From CAUZIR01 sp034421295 (GTDB lineage Bacteria; Chloroflexota; Dehalococcoidia; Lucifugimonadales; UBA2962), in the NCBI GenBank assembly GCA_034421295.1, contig DAOUKM010000007.1, positions 1 to 61,040 of the forward strand: a stretch of DNA of 61,040 nt, written 5' to 3'. Made by a program: the position numbers and the translations under genes. This document shows, one piece after another, positions 35,134 through 43,553 of the stretch. The notes below the pieces were generated by a model, which ran no database searches, had not been told where the DNA came from, and saw only the letters and a list, made by a program, of their open reading frames with translations. Position 1 is the stretch's first letter; every line of letters starts with the position of its first letter.

Positions 35134-36345
35134 CTACAGATCGAAGCTTGCGCGGGCCTGATCGACTATGTAGCGGCTGATAGTAAGCGAGGAGGTGGCC
35201 CCGGGCGAGGGCGCACTCAGGACATGTATGGCGCGTGGTCCCCTGACTATCGAAAAATCCTGGAGCAGCTGGCCCGAGCGGTCGACCGCTTGGGCCCTCA
35301 CGCCCGAGCCCGGCTCTGTCAGGTCGTCCATCTCGATGTCCGGAACGAGCCGCTGAAGCGACCTTAGGAACACGGACTTAAGGAGCGAGCGGTACTGCTC
35401 TGAGACGCCGGTCTTCCAGTGGGTCGCCGACATGCGCCAAAAGCCCGCAAACCCCAGCGTCCCCAGCGCATCTCTCACGTTGAACGAGAGCTTCGAGTAG
35501 CCCTCCCGGGACAGGGCGAGTACGGCGTTCGGTCCGGCCTCCACACCGCCCCCGATCCGGCGGGTGAAGTGGACCCCCAGGAACGGCATCGCAGGGTCCG
35601 GAACCGGGTAAATGAGCCCCCTCACAATGTCCTGCCGATCCGCCCGCAGCGAGAAGTACTCACCTCTGAAGGGCACTATGCGCACCCCTGCGTCGGTGGA
35701 CATGAGCCCTGCGACCCTGTCTGCGTGAAGACCCGCGCAGTTGATAACGTGCCTTGCGCCGATGTCGCCCTTGCTCGTGAGCAGCCTTACCGATCCGTTG
35801 TCGAAGGCCGCGCCGGTCACGGCGGCCCCGAGCGCGATTTCTCCCCCCGCTTCTGCGTAGTCATCTGCGTAGGCCCGCGACACCTGCGAAAAGTCGATTA
35901 TGCCGGTGTTCGGAGAGAAGATCGCGCCGACCCCCGCCGCGTGCGGCTCTATCTCCCTTAGCCGCTCCGGGCCGACCAGCTCCAGGCCCTCAGCACCGTT
36001 GGCGGTGCCGCGGCGGTGAAGCTCGCCGAGGCGCGGCACCTCGTTCTCGTCAACGGCAACGACCAGCTTTCCGCACATGCTGTAGGGGATGCTGCGCTCA
36101 TCGCAGTAGCGCCTGAGCTCGCGGCCCCCCGCGGCACAGAAATTGGCCTTCTGGGAGCCGGGCGCGTAGTAGATCCCCGCGTGGATCACGCCGCTGTTGT
36201 GGCCGGTCTGGTGAAGGGCGATGGACGTCTCCTTCTCGAGCACGACCGTTCGAAGCTTCGGCATGTCGGTGGCCAGCCGCATCGCCGTGGCAAGTCCGAT
36301 TATCCCGGCACCGATTACCGCAATGTCGTAGCTGTCCCTTTCCAT
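35134..36345 (-). CDS. lhgO: L-2-hydroxyglutarate oxidase (LhgO-type FAD enzyme)
   Basis: 403 residues. FAD-binding GAGIIG at 12-17, then LEKETSIALHQTGHNSGVIHAGIYY, the very conserved LhgO segment, KANFCAAGGRELRRYC, and a C-terminal GSGVRAQAVDRSGQLLQDF. The enzyme oxidises L-2-hydroxyglutarate to 2-oxoglutarate and passes electrons to the quinone pool. It is head-to-head with the phytoene-desaturase-like gene across 51 bases, so both promoters overlap. Confidence 0.92.
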   Translation of the reverse strand: MERDSYDIAVIGAGIIGLATAMRLATDMPKLRTVVLEKETSIALHQTGHNSGVIHAGIYYAPGSQKANFCAAGGRELRRYCDERSIPYSMCGKLVVAVDENEVPRLGELHRRGTANGAEGLELVGPERLREIEPHAAGVGAIFSPNTGIIDFSQVSRAYADDYAEAGGEIALGAAVTGAAFDNGSVRLLTSKGDIGARHVINCAGLHADRVAGLMSTDAGVRIVPFRGEYFSLRADRQDIVRGLIYPVPDPAMPFLGVHFTRRIGGGVEAGPNAVLALSREGYSKLSFNVRDALGTLGFAGFWRMSATHWKTGVSEQYRSLLKSVFLRSLQRLVPDIEMDDLTEPGSGVRAQAVDRSGQLLQDFSIVRGPRAIHVLSAPSPGATSSLTISRYIVDQARASFDL

Positions 36346-36396
36346 CCCGGCGCGTTTCTCCTTAGTGGCAGGTCACTATGCTAACCTTCGTCCGCC

Positions 36397-37944
36397 ATGG
36401 CTGACAGGTTCGATGCGGTCATAGTGGGTGCGGGCCACAACGGCCTGGTAACGGCCGGGTATCTTGCCGGCGCCGGGCTCTCGGTGCTCGTGCTCGAGCG
36501 AAGGGACGTGGTCGGCGGGGCGTGCGTCACCGAGGAGCTCTTCCCGGGGTTCCGGGTCTCTTCGTGCTCGTACATATGCCACCTGCTCCAGAGGAAGGTG
36601 GTCGACGACCTGGAACTCTCCGGCCACGGCCTTCGCATCCACACCGTCGACCCCTACCGCTTTCAGCCGTTTCCCGATGGCCGGTACATGCTCACCTGGC
36701 AGGACCCGGAGCGCACGAGGGAGGAGGTCAGCCGCATCGACCGCGCGGACGGGAGGGCCTACCCGGCCTTCTACGAGTTCTGGCGCCGGGCCGCGGGCAT
36801 AATCCACCGGCACTTCCTGTCGTCCCCCCCGACACTGGAGGAGCTGATCGCTGAATGCGAGGGAACCGGTGACGAGCCTGTGCTGGGCAGGATGCTCACG
36901 GGCAACCTGGTCGACCTGGTCACCGAGCACTTCCGCTCCGACCTTGTGAGGGCGACATTCCTGGATGCAGAGGATGCCGGGAACCCCAGGGCGCCCGGGA
37001 GCGTTCTCGCTCAGGCCTACAACATGGTCGATCTGCTCACCGAGCCCGACCTCCTGGGCATACCGCACGGAGGCATGGGTGGCATAACGCAGGCCATGGC
37101 GGCGTCCGCCGGGGCGCGCGGCGCGGAGATCCGGACCGGCGTTGAGGTCGACAGGATCGTCGTAAGGGACGGGAGGGCAGCCGGGGTGGCCCTTGCGGAC
37201 GGGACGGTAATCGAGTGCGGGCTGGTCATCTCTAACGCCGATCCCAAGCGAACCTTCGGGACCCTGGTAGATCGGCACGGTAGGCTTGAGGATTACGGAC
37301 GTTCACTCTCCGCCATGTCGACCCGCGCGGGTTACCTCAAGTTTCACTGCGCGCTATCCGCACTGCCGGACTTTTCCCGCTACATCGGCGGGCGAGCCGA
37401 CCTTGACGATACGGCGCTCGCCCAGGTCAGGCTCAGCCCGTCGATCGAGAGCTTCGAGCTGTCCTGGATGCAGGCCCGCTCCGGCGTGCCCGCCGACGAA
37501 CCCGTGATGCATATACAGATACCCTCGGTGTACGACGCATCGCTCGTTGCGGAAAGGGGACAGCACGTGATGTCTGTCTGGGCTCTTTATGCGCCCGTGC
37601 GGCCGAGCAGAGGCACCTGGGACGAGCTGCGCGAGCCGGTGGGCGAGAGCATGATCGACGTGATAGGTCGCTATGCCCCGGGCTTCAGGGACCTGGTGAT
37701 CGACTGGAGCCTGTTTACGCCCTCGGACCTGGAGGAGCGCATGTACCTTACCGACGGGAACATCCGTCACCTTGACATGGTCGCCGGGCAGATGTTCTCA
37801 GACAGGCTCGGTTACCAGACCCCGATCGAGGGCCTGTACCTGTGCGGGGCGGGAACGCACCCGGGCGGTGAGGTAACGGGCGCACCGGGCCACAACGCTG
37901 CCTCGGCGGTGCTTGCCGCCCTTGATGGGGCGGGCCCGGCCTGA
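36397..37944 (+). CDS. Phytoene-desaturase-family FAD oxidoreductase (PYROXD2-like)
   Basis: 515 residues. N-terminal dinucleotide fold FDAVIVGAGHNGLVTAGYLAGAG (in parts) with GxGxxG, then LERRDVVGGACVTEELFPGF, and a C-terminal FAD motif IEGLYLCGAGTHPGGEVTGAPGHNAA. This is the amine-oxidase/phytoene-dehydrogenase-like group that resembles PYROXD2, not a dedicated carotenoid gene, since no crtB/crtE is near. Substrate unknown. Start ATG is 51 bases from the divergent lhgO start. Confidence 0.88.
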   Translation: MADRFDAVIVGAGHNGLVTAGYLAGAGLSVLVLERRDVVGGACVTEELFPGFRVSSCSYICHLLQRKVVDDLELSGHGLRIHTVDPYRFQPFPDGRYMLTWQDPERTREEVSRIDRADGRAYPAFYEFWRRAAGIIHRHFLSSPPTLEELIAECEGTGDEPVLGRMLTGNLVDLVTEHFRSDLVRATFLDAEDAGNPRAPGSVLAQAYNMVDLLTEPDLLGIPHGGMGGITQAMAASAGARGAEIRTGVEVDRIVVRDGRAAGVALADGTVIECGLVISNADPKRTFGTLVDRHGRLEDYGRSLSAMSTRAGYLKFHCALSALPDFSRYIGGRADLDDTALAQVRLSPSIESFELSWMQARSGVPADEPVMHIQIPSVYDASLVAERGQHVMSVWALYAPVRPSRGTWDELREPVGESMIDVIGRYAPGFRDLVIDWSLFTPSDLEERMYLTDGNIRHLDMVAGQMFSDRLGYQTPIEGLYLCGAGTHPGGEVTGAPGHNAASAVLAALDGAGPA

Positions 37945-37969
37945 GTGATCCGGCCCTGCCGGGCGGAGG

Positions 37970-38692
37970 CTAGTCGCCCGAGGCGAAGCCGAGCAGGTTG
38001 AGGATGATCAGGAACGTGTTCAGCACGTTCAGGTACAGGCCTATGCTGCCCATCACGGCCACCTGGGAGGCGGCCCGCTCGTCCCCCTGCATCGCCGCCT
38101 GCTGGGCCAGCTGCTTCATCTGCCTTGTCTCCCACACCGTGAGCGCAAGGAACAGCGGGAGCAAAAGCAGGTTGATCAGCAGGAACAGCCCGCTCGACTG
38201 GATGAGCAGGACGTTTACAAGGCTGATCACGATCATGCCGATCAGGCCGAACATAAGCATCGGCCCAAGGCGCGATAGATCCCTCTTGGTGGTAAGGCCG
38301 ATCAGGCTCATGGCCACGAAGAGCCCGCCGGTCAGTAGGAACGCGACCCCGATCGACTTGGCCGTAAAGGCGATCAGGATAGGCGAGAGAAACAGGCCCT
38401 CAAACGCGGTGAAGGCCAGGTACAGCACGGTCCCAAGGGCCAGGTTCCCGCTCTGTACGGCCCTGCTCGCACCTATCAGCGTCCCGAATATGACGGCGAT
38501 GGAGGCGAGCATGCCGATCCAGCCGAACCCGAAGATGACCTCGCCTATGCCGACCAGGTCGCCTATCCATATGGCCGCTGCGGTCGTTACGACCCCGAGC
38601 GCGACGAGCCCGAACATGCGGGTGATCGCGTCGGTGTAGATCGCGTTCGCCCGGTCCCTGCCGTAAGAGATGGTGTACTGCTGGGTCGCCAT
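37970..38692 (-). CDS. Bax inhibitor-1 / YccA family membrane protein
   Basis: 240 residues with seven hydrophobic helices after a short hydrophilic N-terminus (YGRDRANAIYTDAITRMFGLV). It matches the BI-1/YbhL/YccA family, which includes pH-sensitive calcium-leak channels and modulators of FtsH proteolysis. The C-terminal helix with SIGLYLNVLNTFLIILNLLG is typical. Convergent with the phytoene-desaturase-like gene, 25 bases away. Confidence 0.92.
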   Translation of the reverse strand: MATQQYTISYGRDRANAIYTDAITRMFGLVALGVVTTAAAIWIGDLVGIGEVIFGFGWIGMLASIAVIFGTLIGASRAVQSGNLALGTVLYLAFTAFEGLFLSPILIAFTAKSIGVAFLLTGGLFVAMSLIGLTTKRDLSRLGPMLMFGLIGMIVISLVNVLLIQSSGLFLLINLLLLPLFLALTVWETRQMKQLAQQAAMQGDERAASQVAVMGSIGLYLNVLNTFLIILNLLGFASGD

Positions 38693-38729
38693 CTAAGAGA
38701 TTCTCCTGTGCTCTGTGTGCATCCCTATC

Positions 38730-38758
38730 AGTTTAAGTTAAGCAAAAATCCGCGGCAA
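38730..38758 (-). promoter_or_regulatory. Sigma70-type promoter of the BI-1 gene
   Basis: Minus-strand TTGCCG (38753-38758), 17-bp spacer, TAAACT (38730-38735), about 38 bases before the start codon, in a locally AT-rich stretch. Confidence 0.5.
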
Positions 38759-38953
38759 AATGCACCCCTCGCCCGGTCGACCTGTCGCAATCGCCGGCGC
38801 AGTGGCGCCCGCATTCGGGATGAGCCTGCGATGGTTAGCGGGCGAGATAGGCGGTTACAATGCGCACCCTGCGAATCCCCGCACCCCGAAATCCTTGAGA
38901 ATAGATGATATGCAGATGGGAAACACCGAGTCGATGACAGGCGGAGCGGGTAC

Positions 38954-39664
38954 TTGACCGAAATCGTTACGCACGCCGATGCGTACCTGCGGGAGCTCGA
39001 TTCGGTGGTCCAGGCCGTTCGGGCCGAGGGTGTGGTCCTTGACAGGACGGTCTTCTACCCGGGCGGCGGGGGCCAGCCCCCGGATACGGGCGTCCTCACC
39101 TCGGGCGATGCAGAATTCCGGGTGGAGGGCATCCGGCGCATCGACGGGGCGCTGGTCCACCTGATCGAAGCGGAGGGCCCGGCTGAGGGTCGGACCGTGC
39201 GCGGCGCGGTCGACTGGGTGCGGCGCTACGAGCTGATGCGCACGCACACGGCCCTTCACATCCTGTGCGGGGTGATCTGGCGGGACTTCGGCGTGCAGGT
39301 GACCGGCGGAAACATGACGCCGCTGAGGGCCCGCATGGACTTTGAGCTGCCGCAGATGTCATCGGACTTTGCGGCCCGGGTCGAGGAGTCGATCAACGAG
39401 GAGGTCACCGCAGCGCGCGACATCGCGATCGGGCAGCTTCCCCGCGAGGAGGCGATGCGGATTCCGGACCTTATTCGAACCAAGATCAACCTTCTTCCGC
39501 CCCAGATAAAGGTGGTGCGGACGGTAGAGATCGTCGGCCTGGACATGCAGGCAGATGGTGGCACCCACGTGGCCAACACCCGCGAGGTGGGCCGCATAAC
39601 GGTGGTCGGACACGAGAGCAAGGGCAGGGGAAACAAGCGGCTGCGAATTGCCCTTGACCCCTAG
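38954..39664 (+). CDS. Alanyl-tRNA editing protein (AlaX-like)
   Basis: 236 residues from TTG 38954, preceded by a GGCGGAGCGG ribosome site. The AlaRS editing-domain fold is clear: FYPGGGGQPPDTG near 35-46, zinc ligands His98 and His102 in HTALH, and the second metal motif GGTH at 202-205. At residue 201 an Asp stands where a zinc-binding Cys is common (CGGTH in AlaRS), while His205 is kept. It should hydrolyse mischarged Ser- or Gly-tRNA(Ala). alaS itself lies 8 kb to the right with an intact CGGTH. Confidence 0.88.
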   Translation: MTEIVTHADAYLRELDSVVQAVRAEGVVLDRTVFYPGGGGQPPDTGVLTSGDAEFRVEGIRRIDGALVHLIEAEGPAEGRTVRGAVDWVRRYELMRTHTALHILCGVIWRDFGVQVTGGNMTPLRARMDFELPQMSSDFAARVEESINEEVTAARDIAIGQLPREEAMRIPDLIRTKINLLPPQIKVVRTVEIVGLDMQADGGTHVANTREVGRITVVGHESKGRGNKRLRIALDP

Positions 39665-39688
39665 CGCCGGCCGATAGGAGAGCGGACC

Positions 39689-40891
39689 TTGAGCGATCTG
39701 GACTTTGAGCGACTGCTGGCGAGCGACGCGCCCCCATCCCGTCCCCGGGATGAAGCGGCAAGGGGCAAGTACGACTTCGCCATCGCATACCCGGACCCCG
39801 GCTCCCTGCCGCTTTCCGGCCTGCTGGACTCCCTGCGCGACGCGCTTGAAGAGGAGGGTGCGGGGCTGGCGCTCTACCCGGACGTACAGGGCTATGAGCC
39901 GCTTCGACGATATGTCGCCGAAAAGCTGGGGCGCGATCGGGGCATGACGGTCGACCCGGAGGCCATCGTTCTCGGGGACGGCTCCAGCCAGCACATCAGC
40001 CAGGTCATCGGCATGCTCGTTTCCCCCGGCGAGGTGGTCGTAACGGAGGACTTTTTCTATACCGGGACGCTTACGACCATGAGGATGAACGGGGCGGATG
40101 TCCGCGGCGTAGCGTGCGACGGCGGCGGGATGCTCCCGGGGGCCTTGGACGAGGTGCTAACGCGGGCCGGCGAAGAGGGCAGGGGGGCCAAGCTCATCTA
40201 CACCATCCCGACGTTCCAGAACCCGCAGGGCTGGACGATGCCGATCGAGCGGCGCAGGGCGCTGCTGGAGGTCTCGCGGGCGCACGGCGTCCCGGTCTTC
40301 GAGGATGACTGCTATGTCGACCTGCGCTTTGAGGGCGAGAATGTTCCGGCGATCCACTCCCTCGATCCAACTGGCCAGGTCATGTACGTAGCCTCGTTCT
40401 CAAAGACGATCGCGCCCGGAGTGCGGATGGGCTACTTCGTCGGTCCCGAGGAGATCGTCGGGCGCATGAGGATGCTTCGCAAGACGGGCGGGAGCGGCGT
40501 GAACCAGCTTGCCGCCCTTGCGATCGAGCGCTACGCGCGCCGCGGCCTTGACGGGCATATCGAGGAGATCAACTCCATTCAGCGAAAGAGGCGCGACGCG
40601 ATGATCGCGGCCCTTGGCGAGAACTTCGGGGACCGCGCCGAATGGAGCAGTCCCGCCGGCGGTCTGTACCTGTGGCTGAGGATGCCGGAGGGATCGGACA
40701 TAGCATCGCTCAGCGGTGAGGCCCTGGCCGCTGGCGTCGGCTACCAGGCGGGCCCGATGTTCGCCCCCGACGGCATCTCCGGCAGGAACTGCGCGAGGCT
40801 ATGCTTCGGTTACAACACGCCGGATGAGATCCACGAGGGAATAGCCCGCATGGCGAAGGTCTTTGCCGCTGGAGGGTGCCTGCCCGACTAG
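39689..40891 (+). CDS. PLP-dependent class I/II aminotransferase (2-aminoadipate/MocR-core type)
   Basis: 400 residues from TTG 39689, with AGGAG 9 bases upstream and 24 bases after the AlaX stop, so probably co-transcribed. The fold-type I core is present: GDGSSQHISQVIGMLVSPGE, the catalytic Lys in SFSKTIAPGVRMGY, and FQNPQGWTMPIERR. It belongs to the LysN/KAT-like family without a GntR domain. It transfers an amino group between an amino acid and 2-oxoglutarate; the specific substrate is not readable. Confidence 0.88.
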   Translation: MSDLDFERLLASDAPPSRPRDEAARGKYDFAIAYPDPGSLPLSGLLDSLRDALEEEGAGLALYPDVQGYEPLRRYVAEKLGRDRGMTVDPEAIVLGDGSSQHISQVIGMLVSPGEVVVTEDFFYTGTLTTMRMNGADVRGVACDGGGMLPGALDEVLTRAGEEGRGAKLIYTIPTFQNPQGWTMPIERRRALLEVSRAHGVPVFEDDCYVDLRFEGENVPAIHSLDPTGQVMYVASFSKTIAPGVRMGYFVGPEEIVGRMRMLRKTGGSGVNQLAALAIERYARRGLDGHIEEINSIQRKRRDAMIAALGENFGDRAEWSSPAGGLYLWLRMPEGSDIASLSGEALAAGVGYQAGPMFAPDGISGRNCARLCFGYNTPDEIHEGIARMAKVFAAGGCLPD

Positions 40892-40911
40892 CGGCTCGGC
40901 CCCGGCGCCTT

Positions 40912-41559
40912 CTAGTTGGCGCTGAACCGTCCCCTGAGCTCGGTCGAGACCCTGGACTTGAGGGCATCGATCTGCGTTTCCAGGAGATCGGCCTCGGCGC
41001 TGAGTCGTTCGCTGGTCGTCTGCGCCTCCAGCAGGCTCTGCCTGCCCGCAAGGTCGATCCGCAGCAGCTTGGGAACGTAATAGGACAGGCGCTCGGGGGT
41101 GTCCGGCAGCGTACGGCGCCCGGCCCATCCGCCCCCCAGGCCCATGACAAGGTTGAGGAACTCGCTCGCCCTCTCCCCGACCGTACCGGCGAGCGTCCCA
41201 AGGTCGCCGTCCCCGGGCTCATCCTTGATCGGCTCAACCTCCCCGCTCGGGTAGGGGTCGTCCTCGTGCCTTGCAACCAGCCTGAAGCGCTCCTCTCCCC
41301 GGGCAGACACGAAGAAGCGGCCCTGGCCGATCTCGTTAACCTGTATGATCCTGGCGACCGTCCCCACAGCGTGGGTGAGGGCCCTGCCCCCGACCTCGGC
41401 ACCGGCCTTGATCAGCACCACTCCGAACCGGCGGTCCCCGTCCATGCAGTCCTTCAGCATTCGCTGGTAGCGCGGCTCGAAGATCTGAAGGGGCATGGCG
41501 TTTCCCGGGAACAGGACGGTGTTGAGGGGAAAGAGCGGGAGCTGTCTGTGTGTGGCCAT
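40912..41559 (-). CDS. Lon N-terminal (LON substrate-binding) domain protein
   Basis: 215 residues without ATPase or protease domain. LPLFPLNTVLFPGNAMPLQIFEPRYQRMLKDC is the classic LON-domain start, with GTVARIIQ and RFFVSARGEERFRL following; the end (about 170-215) is a helical/coiled segment. Stand-alone LON proteins are common in bacteria and are of uncertain function, likely protein binding. Convergent with the aminotransferase and divergent from thrC. Confidence 0.92.
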   Translation of the reverse strand: MATHRQLPLFPLNTVLFPGNAMPLQIFEPRYQRMLKDCMDGDRRFGVVLIKAGAEVGGRALTHAVGTVARIIQVNEIGQGRFFVSARGEERFRLVARHEDDPYPSGEVEPIKDEPGDGDLGTLAGTVGERASEFLNLVMGLGGGWAGRRTLPDTPERLSYYVPKLLRIDLAGRQSLLEAQTTSERLSAEADLLETQIDALKSRVSTELRGRFSAN

Positions 41560-41628
41560 GGGGCTAGCGACGGGGAGAAGGGTTGCCCTACAAGTTTAAC
41601 GTGCCCCGATCAGTGGCCCCCGGGTCGA

Positions 41629-41658
41629 TTGACACTCCGGATCGGCCGTTGCTAGGAT
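41629..41658 (+). promoter_or_regulatory. Strong sigma70-type promoter of the thrC operon
   Basis: Perfect TTGACA (41629-41634), 18-bp spacer, TAGGAT (41653-41658). Transcription should start near 41665, leaving a leader of about 60 bases. Confidence 0.7.
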
Positions 41659-41666
41659 CGTGTGGG

Positions 41667-41690
41667 TCGCGGGCCAGTCTACGCCCGCGA
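41667..41690 (+). promoter_or_regulatory. Hairpin in the thrC leader
   Basis: TCGCGGGC (41667-41674) pairs perfectly with GCCCGCGA (41683-41690) around an 8-base loop and is followed by TTTATC. Placed at the very start of the transcript, it could stabilise the mRNA or act as a short attenuator. Confidence 0.5.
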
Positions 41691-41725
41691 TTTATCATGT
41701 TAGCGGCCCTTGAAAGAAGCGTTCG

Positions 41726-42961
41726 TTGCCATTCGTAGAGTCCCTGTTCTGTAGAGAGTGCGGCCGCCACTACCCGGTTGAGCCCGAGCACGTGTGCGAG
41801 TTTTGCTTCGGGCCGCTGGAGGTCGGGTACGACTACGAGGCGATCGCGGGGATCATCTCAAGGGAGCGCATCGAGGCCGGACCCCTCTCTATCTGGCGAT
41901 ACCAGGACCTTCTTCCAACCTCCCGCGAGTCCGGCATAGACATGGGCACGGGCTTTACCCCGCTCACCAGGGCCGACAACCTGGGCCGGGCGCTCGGCCT
42001 GAGCAACCTGTACATAAAAAACGACAGCACCAACCCCACCTTCTCGTTCAAGGACCGGGTGGTGTCGGTCGCCACCAACAAGGCGCTCGAGTTCGAGTTC
42101 GAGACGCTTGCCTGCGCCTCCACCGGCAACCTGGCCGGGGCGGTCTCGGCCCACGGGGCAAAGTCGGGCATGGACACCATGGTGTTCTTCCCCTCCGACC
42201 TCGAGAAGGGAAAGATCCTGGGGGCCGCCATCTACGGGGCGACCCTGGTCGCGGTGGACGGGACGTACGACCAGGTCAACCGGCTGTGCAGCGAACTTGC
42301 CGACAACCACAGGTGGGCGTTCGTCAACGTGAACATGCGCCCCTTCTACTCTGAGGGTAGCAAGACCCTGGGCTACGAGGTCGCAGAGCAGCTCGGCTGG
42401 CGCGCGCCCGACCGCTGCGTGGTGCCGGCGGCCTCCGGCTCGCTGTTCACCAAGATCTGGAAGGGCCTTAAGGAACTGTCCGATCTCGGCCTGATAGGCA
42501 AGGTGAGCACCAGGATGCACCTTGCCCAGGCCGAGGGATGCGCACCGATCGTCGAAGCCTACGAGCAGGACAGCTTTCACGTAAAGCCGGTCCGGCCCGA
42601 CACGGTTGCAAAGTCCCTGGCCATAGGCAACCCGGCCGACGGCTACTACTCGCTGAGGACCGTCGCCGACTCCGCGGGCTCTGCGGTGATGGCCCCGGAG
42701 GACGAGATCGTCGAGTCGATACAGCTCCTTGCAGAGACCGAGGGCATCTTCACCGAGACCGCGGGCGGCGTCGTCATCTCCGGACTAAGGACCGTCGCCC
42801 GCGCAGGTATAATCGATCCCGACGAGGTGGTGGTCGCGTTCATTACCGGGAACGGCCTCAAGACCCAGGAGGCGGTGGAGCGGGTCGTGGACCCCGTCTG
42901 CACCGAGCCTGACTATGAGGCCTTCCAGACCGCGCTGGCCGCCAGGGAGTCGAGGTCCTGA
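41726..42961 (+). CDS. thrC: Threonine synthase family PLP enzyme
   Basis: 411 residues from TTG 41726. An N-terminal zinc ribbon has Cys9, Cys12, Cys24 and Cys27. The PLP lysine is Lys109 in SFKDR, with ACASTGNLAGAVSAHGAKSG binding the phosphate, and the active-site segment GTGFTPLTRADNLGRALG. It is the archaeal/plant-like (type 1b) branch that converts O-phosphohomoserine to threonine. The next two genes, a NIL-domain protein and a MoaD-like protein, follow within 1 and 18 bases; that partnership suggests that this or a related enzyme could instead accept sulfur to make homocysteine. Threonine synthase is the default call. Confidence 0.9.
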   Translation: MPFVESLFCRECGRHYPVEPEHVCEFCFGPLEVGYDYEAIAGIISRERIEAGPLSIWRYQDLLPTSRESGIDMGTGFTPLTRADNLGRALGLSNLYIKNDSTNPTFSFKDRVVSVATNKALEFEFETLACASTGNLAGAVSAHGAKSGMDTMVFFPSDLEKGKILGAAIYGATLVAVDGTYDQVNRLCSELADNHRWAFVNVNMRPFYSEGSKTLGYEVAEQLGWRAPDRCVVPAASGSLFTKIWKGLKELSDLGLIGKVSTRMHLAQAEGCAPIVEAYEQDSFHVKPVRPDTVAKSLAIGNPADGYYSLRTVADSAGSAVMAPEDEIVESIQLLAETEGIFTETAGGVVISGLRTVARAGIIDPDEVVVAFITGNGLKTQEAVERVVDPVCTEPDYEAFQTALAARESRS

Positions 42962-42962
42962 A

Positions 42963-43205
42963 ATGGGGATGACACGGGTCAAGTTCACCTACGAGCAGGA
43001 GATGATCAAGCGGCCGATCATCTATGATCTGGGCCGGAGGTTCGAGATCGTCACCAACATCCGCCGAGCCGACGTGCGCGAGGACATGGGATGGGTGGTA
43101 CTCGAGCTGGAGGGCGACGAAGAGGAGATTAGGAAGGGCCTTGAGTGGGTCGTTGAGAGCGGCGTCCGCGTGGACCCGATCGCAGGCGACGTGGTCGAGG
43201 GCTGA
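42963..43205 (+). CDS. NIL domain protein
   Basis: 80 residues, ATG one base after the thrC stop. The sequence fits the NIL domain, a small ferredoxin-like fold first seen at the C-terminus of MetN methionine importers: KFTYEQEMIKRPIIYDLGRRFEI, then NIRRADVREDMGWVVLELEGDEEEI and VESGVRVDPI. Stand-alone NIL proteins cluster with sulfur-amino-acid genes and with 4Fe-4S partners in anaerobes that make homocysteine. It likely senses or handles a sulfur amino acid here. Confidence 0.85.
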   Translation: MGMTRVKFTYEQEMIKRPIIYDLGRRFEIVTNIRRADVREDMGWVVLELEGDEEEIRKGLEWVVESGVRVDPIAGDVVEG

Positions 43206-43223
43206 GAGAGAGGAAGCTAGACG

Positions 43224-43502
43224 ATGAGCGTGGACGTACGGATACCCGCACCGCTGAGGCGGGTCACCAACGGTGTCGACAAGGTCTCGGTGGAGGGAAA
43301 CAGCGTGGCCTCGGTCATCGATGCGCTCGATGCCGAGTTCCCCGGGATAAAGGGCCGTCTCTGTGACGATTCCGGTCAGCTGCGAAACTTCGTTAACGTC
43401 TACGTGAATGGCGAGGACGTGCGCTTTGAGGACGGCCTCGACACGGCGACCAAGGCAGGCGACGAGGTATCCATAGTGCCCGCGGTGGCCGGGGGAAGCT
43501 GA
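43224..43502 (+). CDS. MoaD/ThiS-family ubiquitin-like sulfur carrier, C-terminus Gly-Gly-Ser
   Basis: 92 residues of beta-grasp type: VDVRIPAPLRRVTNGVDKVSVEG, SVIDALDAEFPGIKGRLCDDSG, FVNVYVNGEDVRFEDGLDTATKAGDEVSIVPAVAGG. The chain ends Gly90-Gly91-Ser92. Sulfur carriers must end in Gly-Gly to form a thiocarboxylate, so the extra Ser should need removal, as in carriers that are matured by a JAMM-type protease (for example HcyS of Wolinella). It closes the thrC-NIL operon. CysO, which feeds sulfur to cysteine synthase in mycobacteria, is the closest functional analogue. It could also serve molybdopterin synthesis, but no moa genes are near. Confidence 0.88.
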   Translation: MSVDVRIPAPLRRVTNGVDKVSVEGNSVASVIDALDAEFPGIKGRLCDDSGQLRNFVNVYVNGEDVRFEDGLDTATKAGDEVSIVPAVAGGS

Positions 43503-43553
43503 CAGGGTCTTCCCTCCTCAGGAGTCATCAAGAGCTCCGAACGCGGGCTCTCC

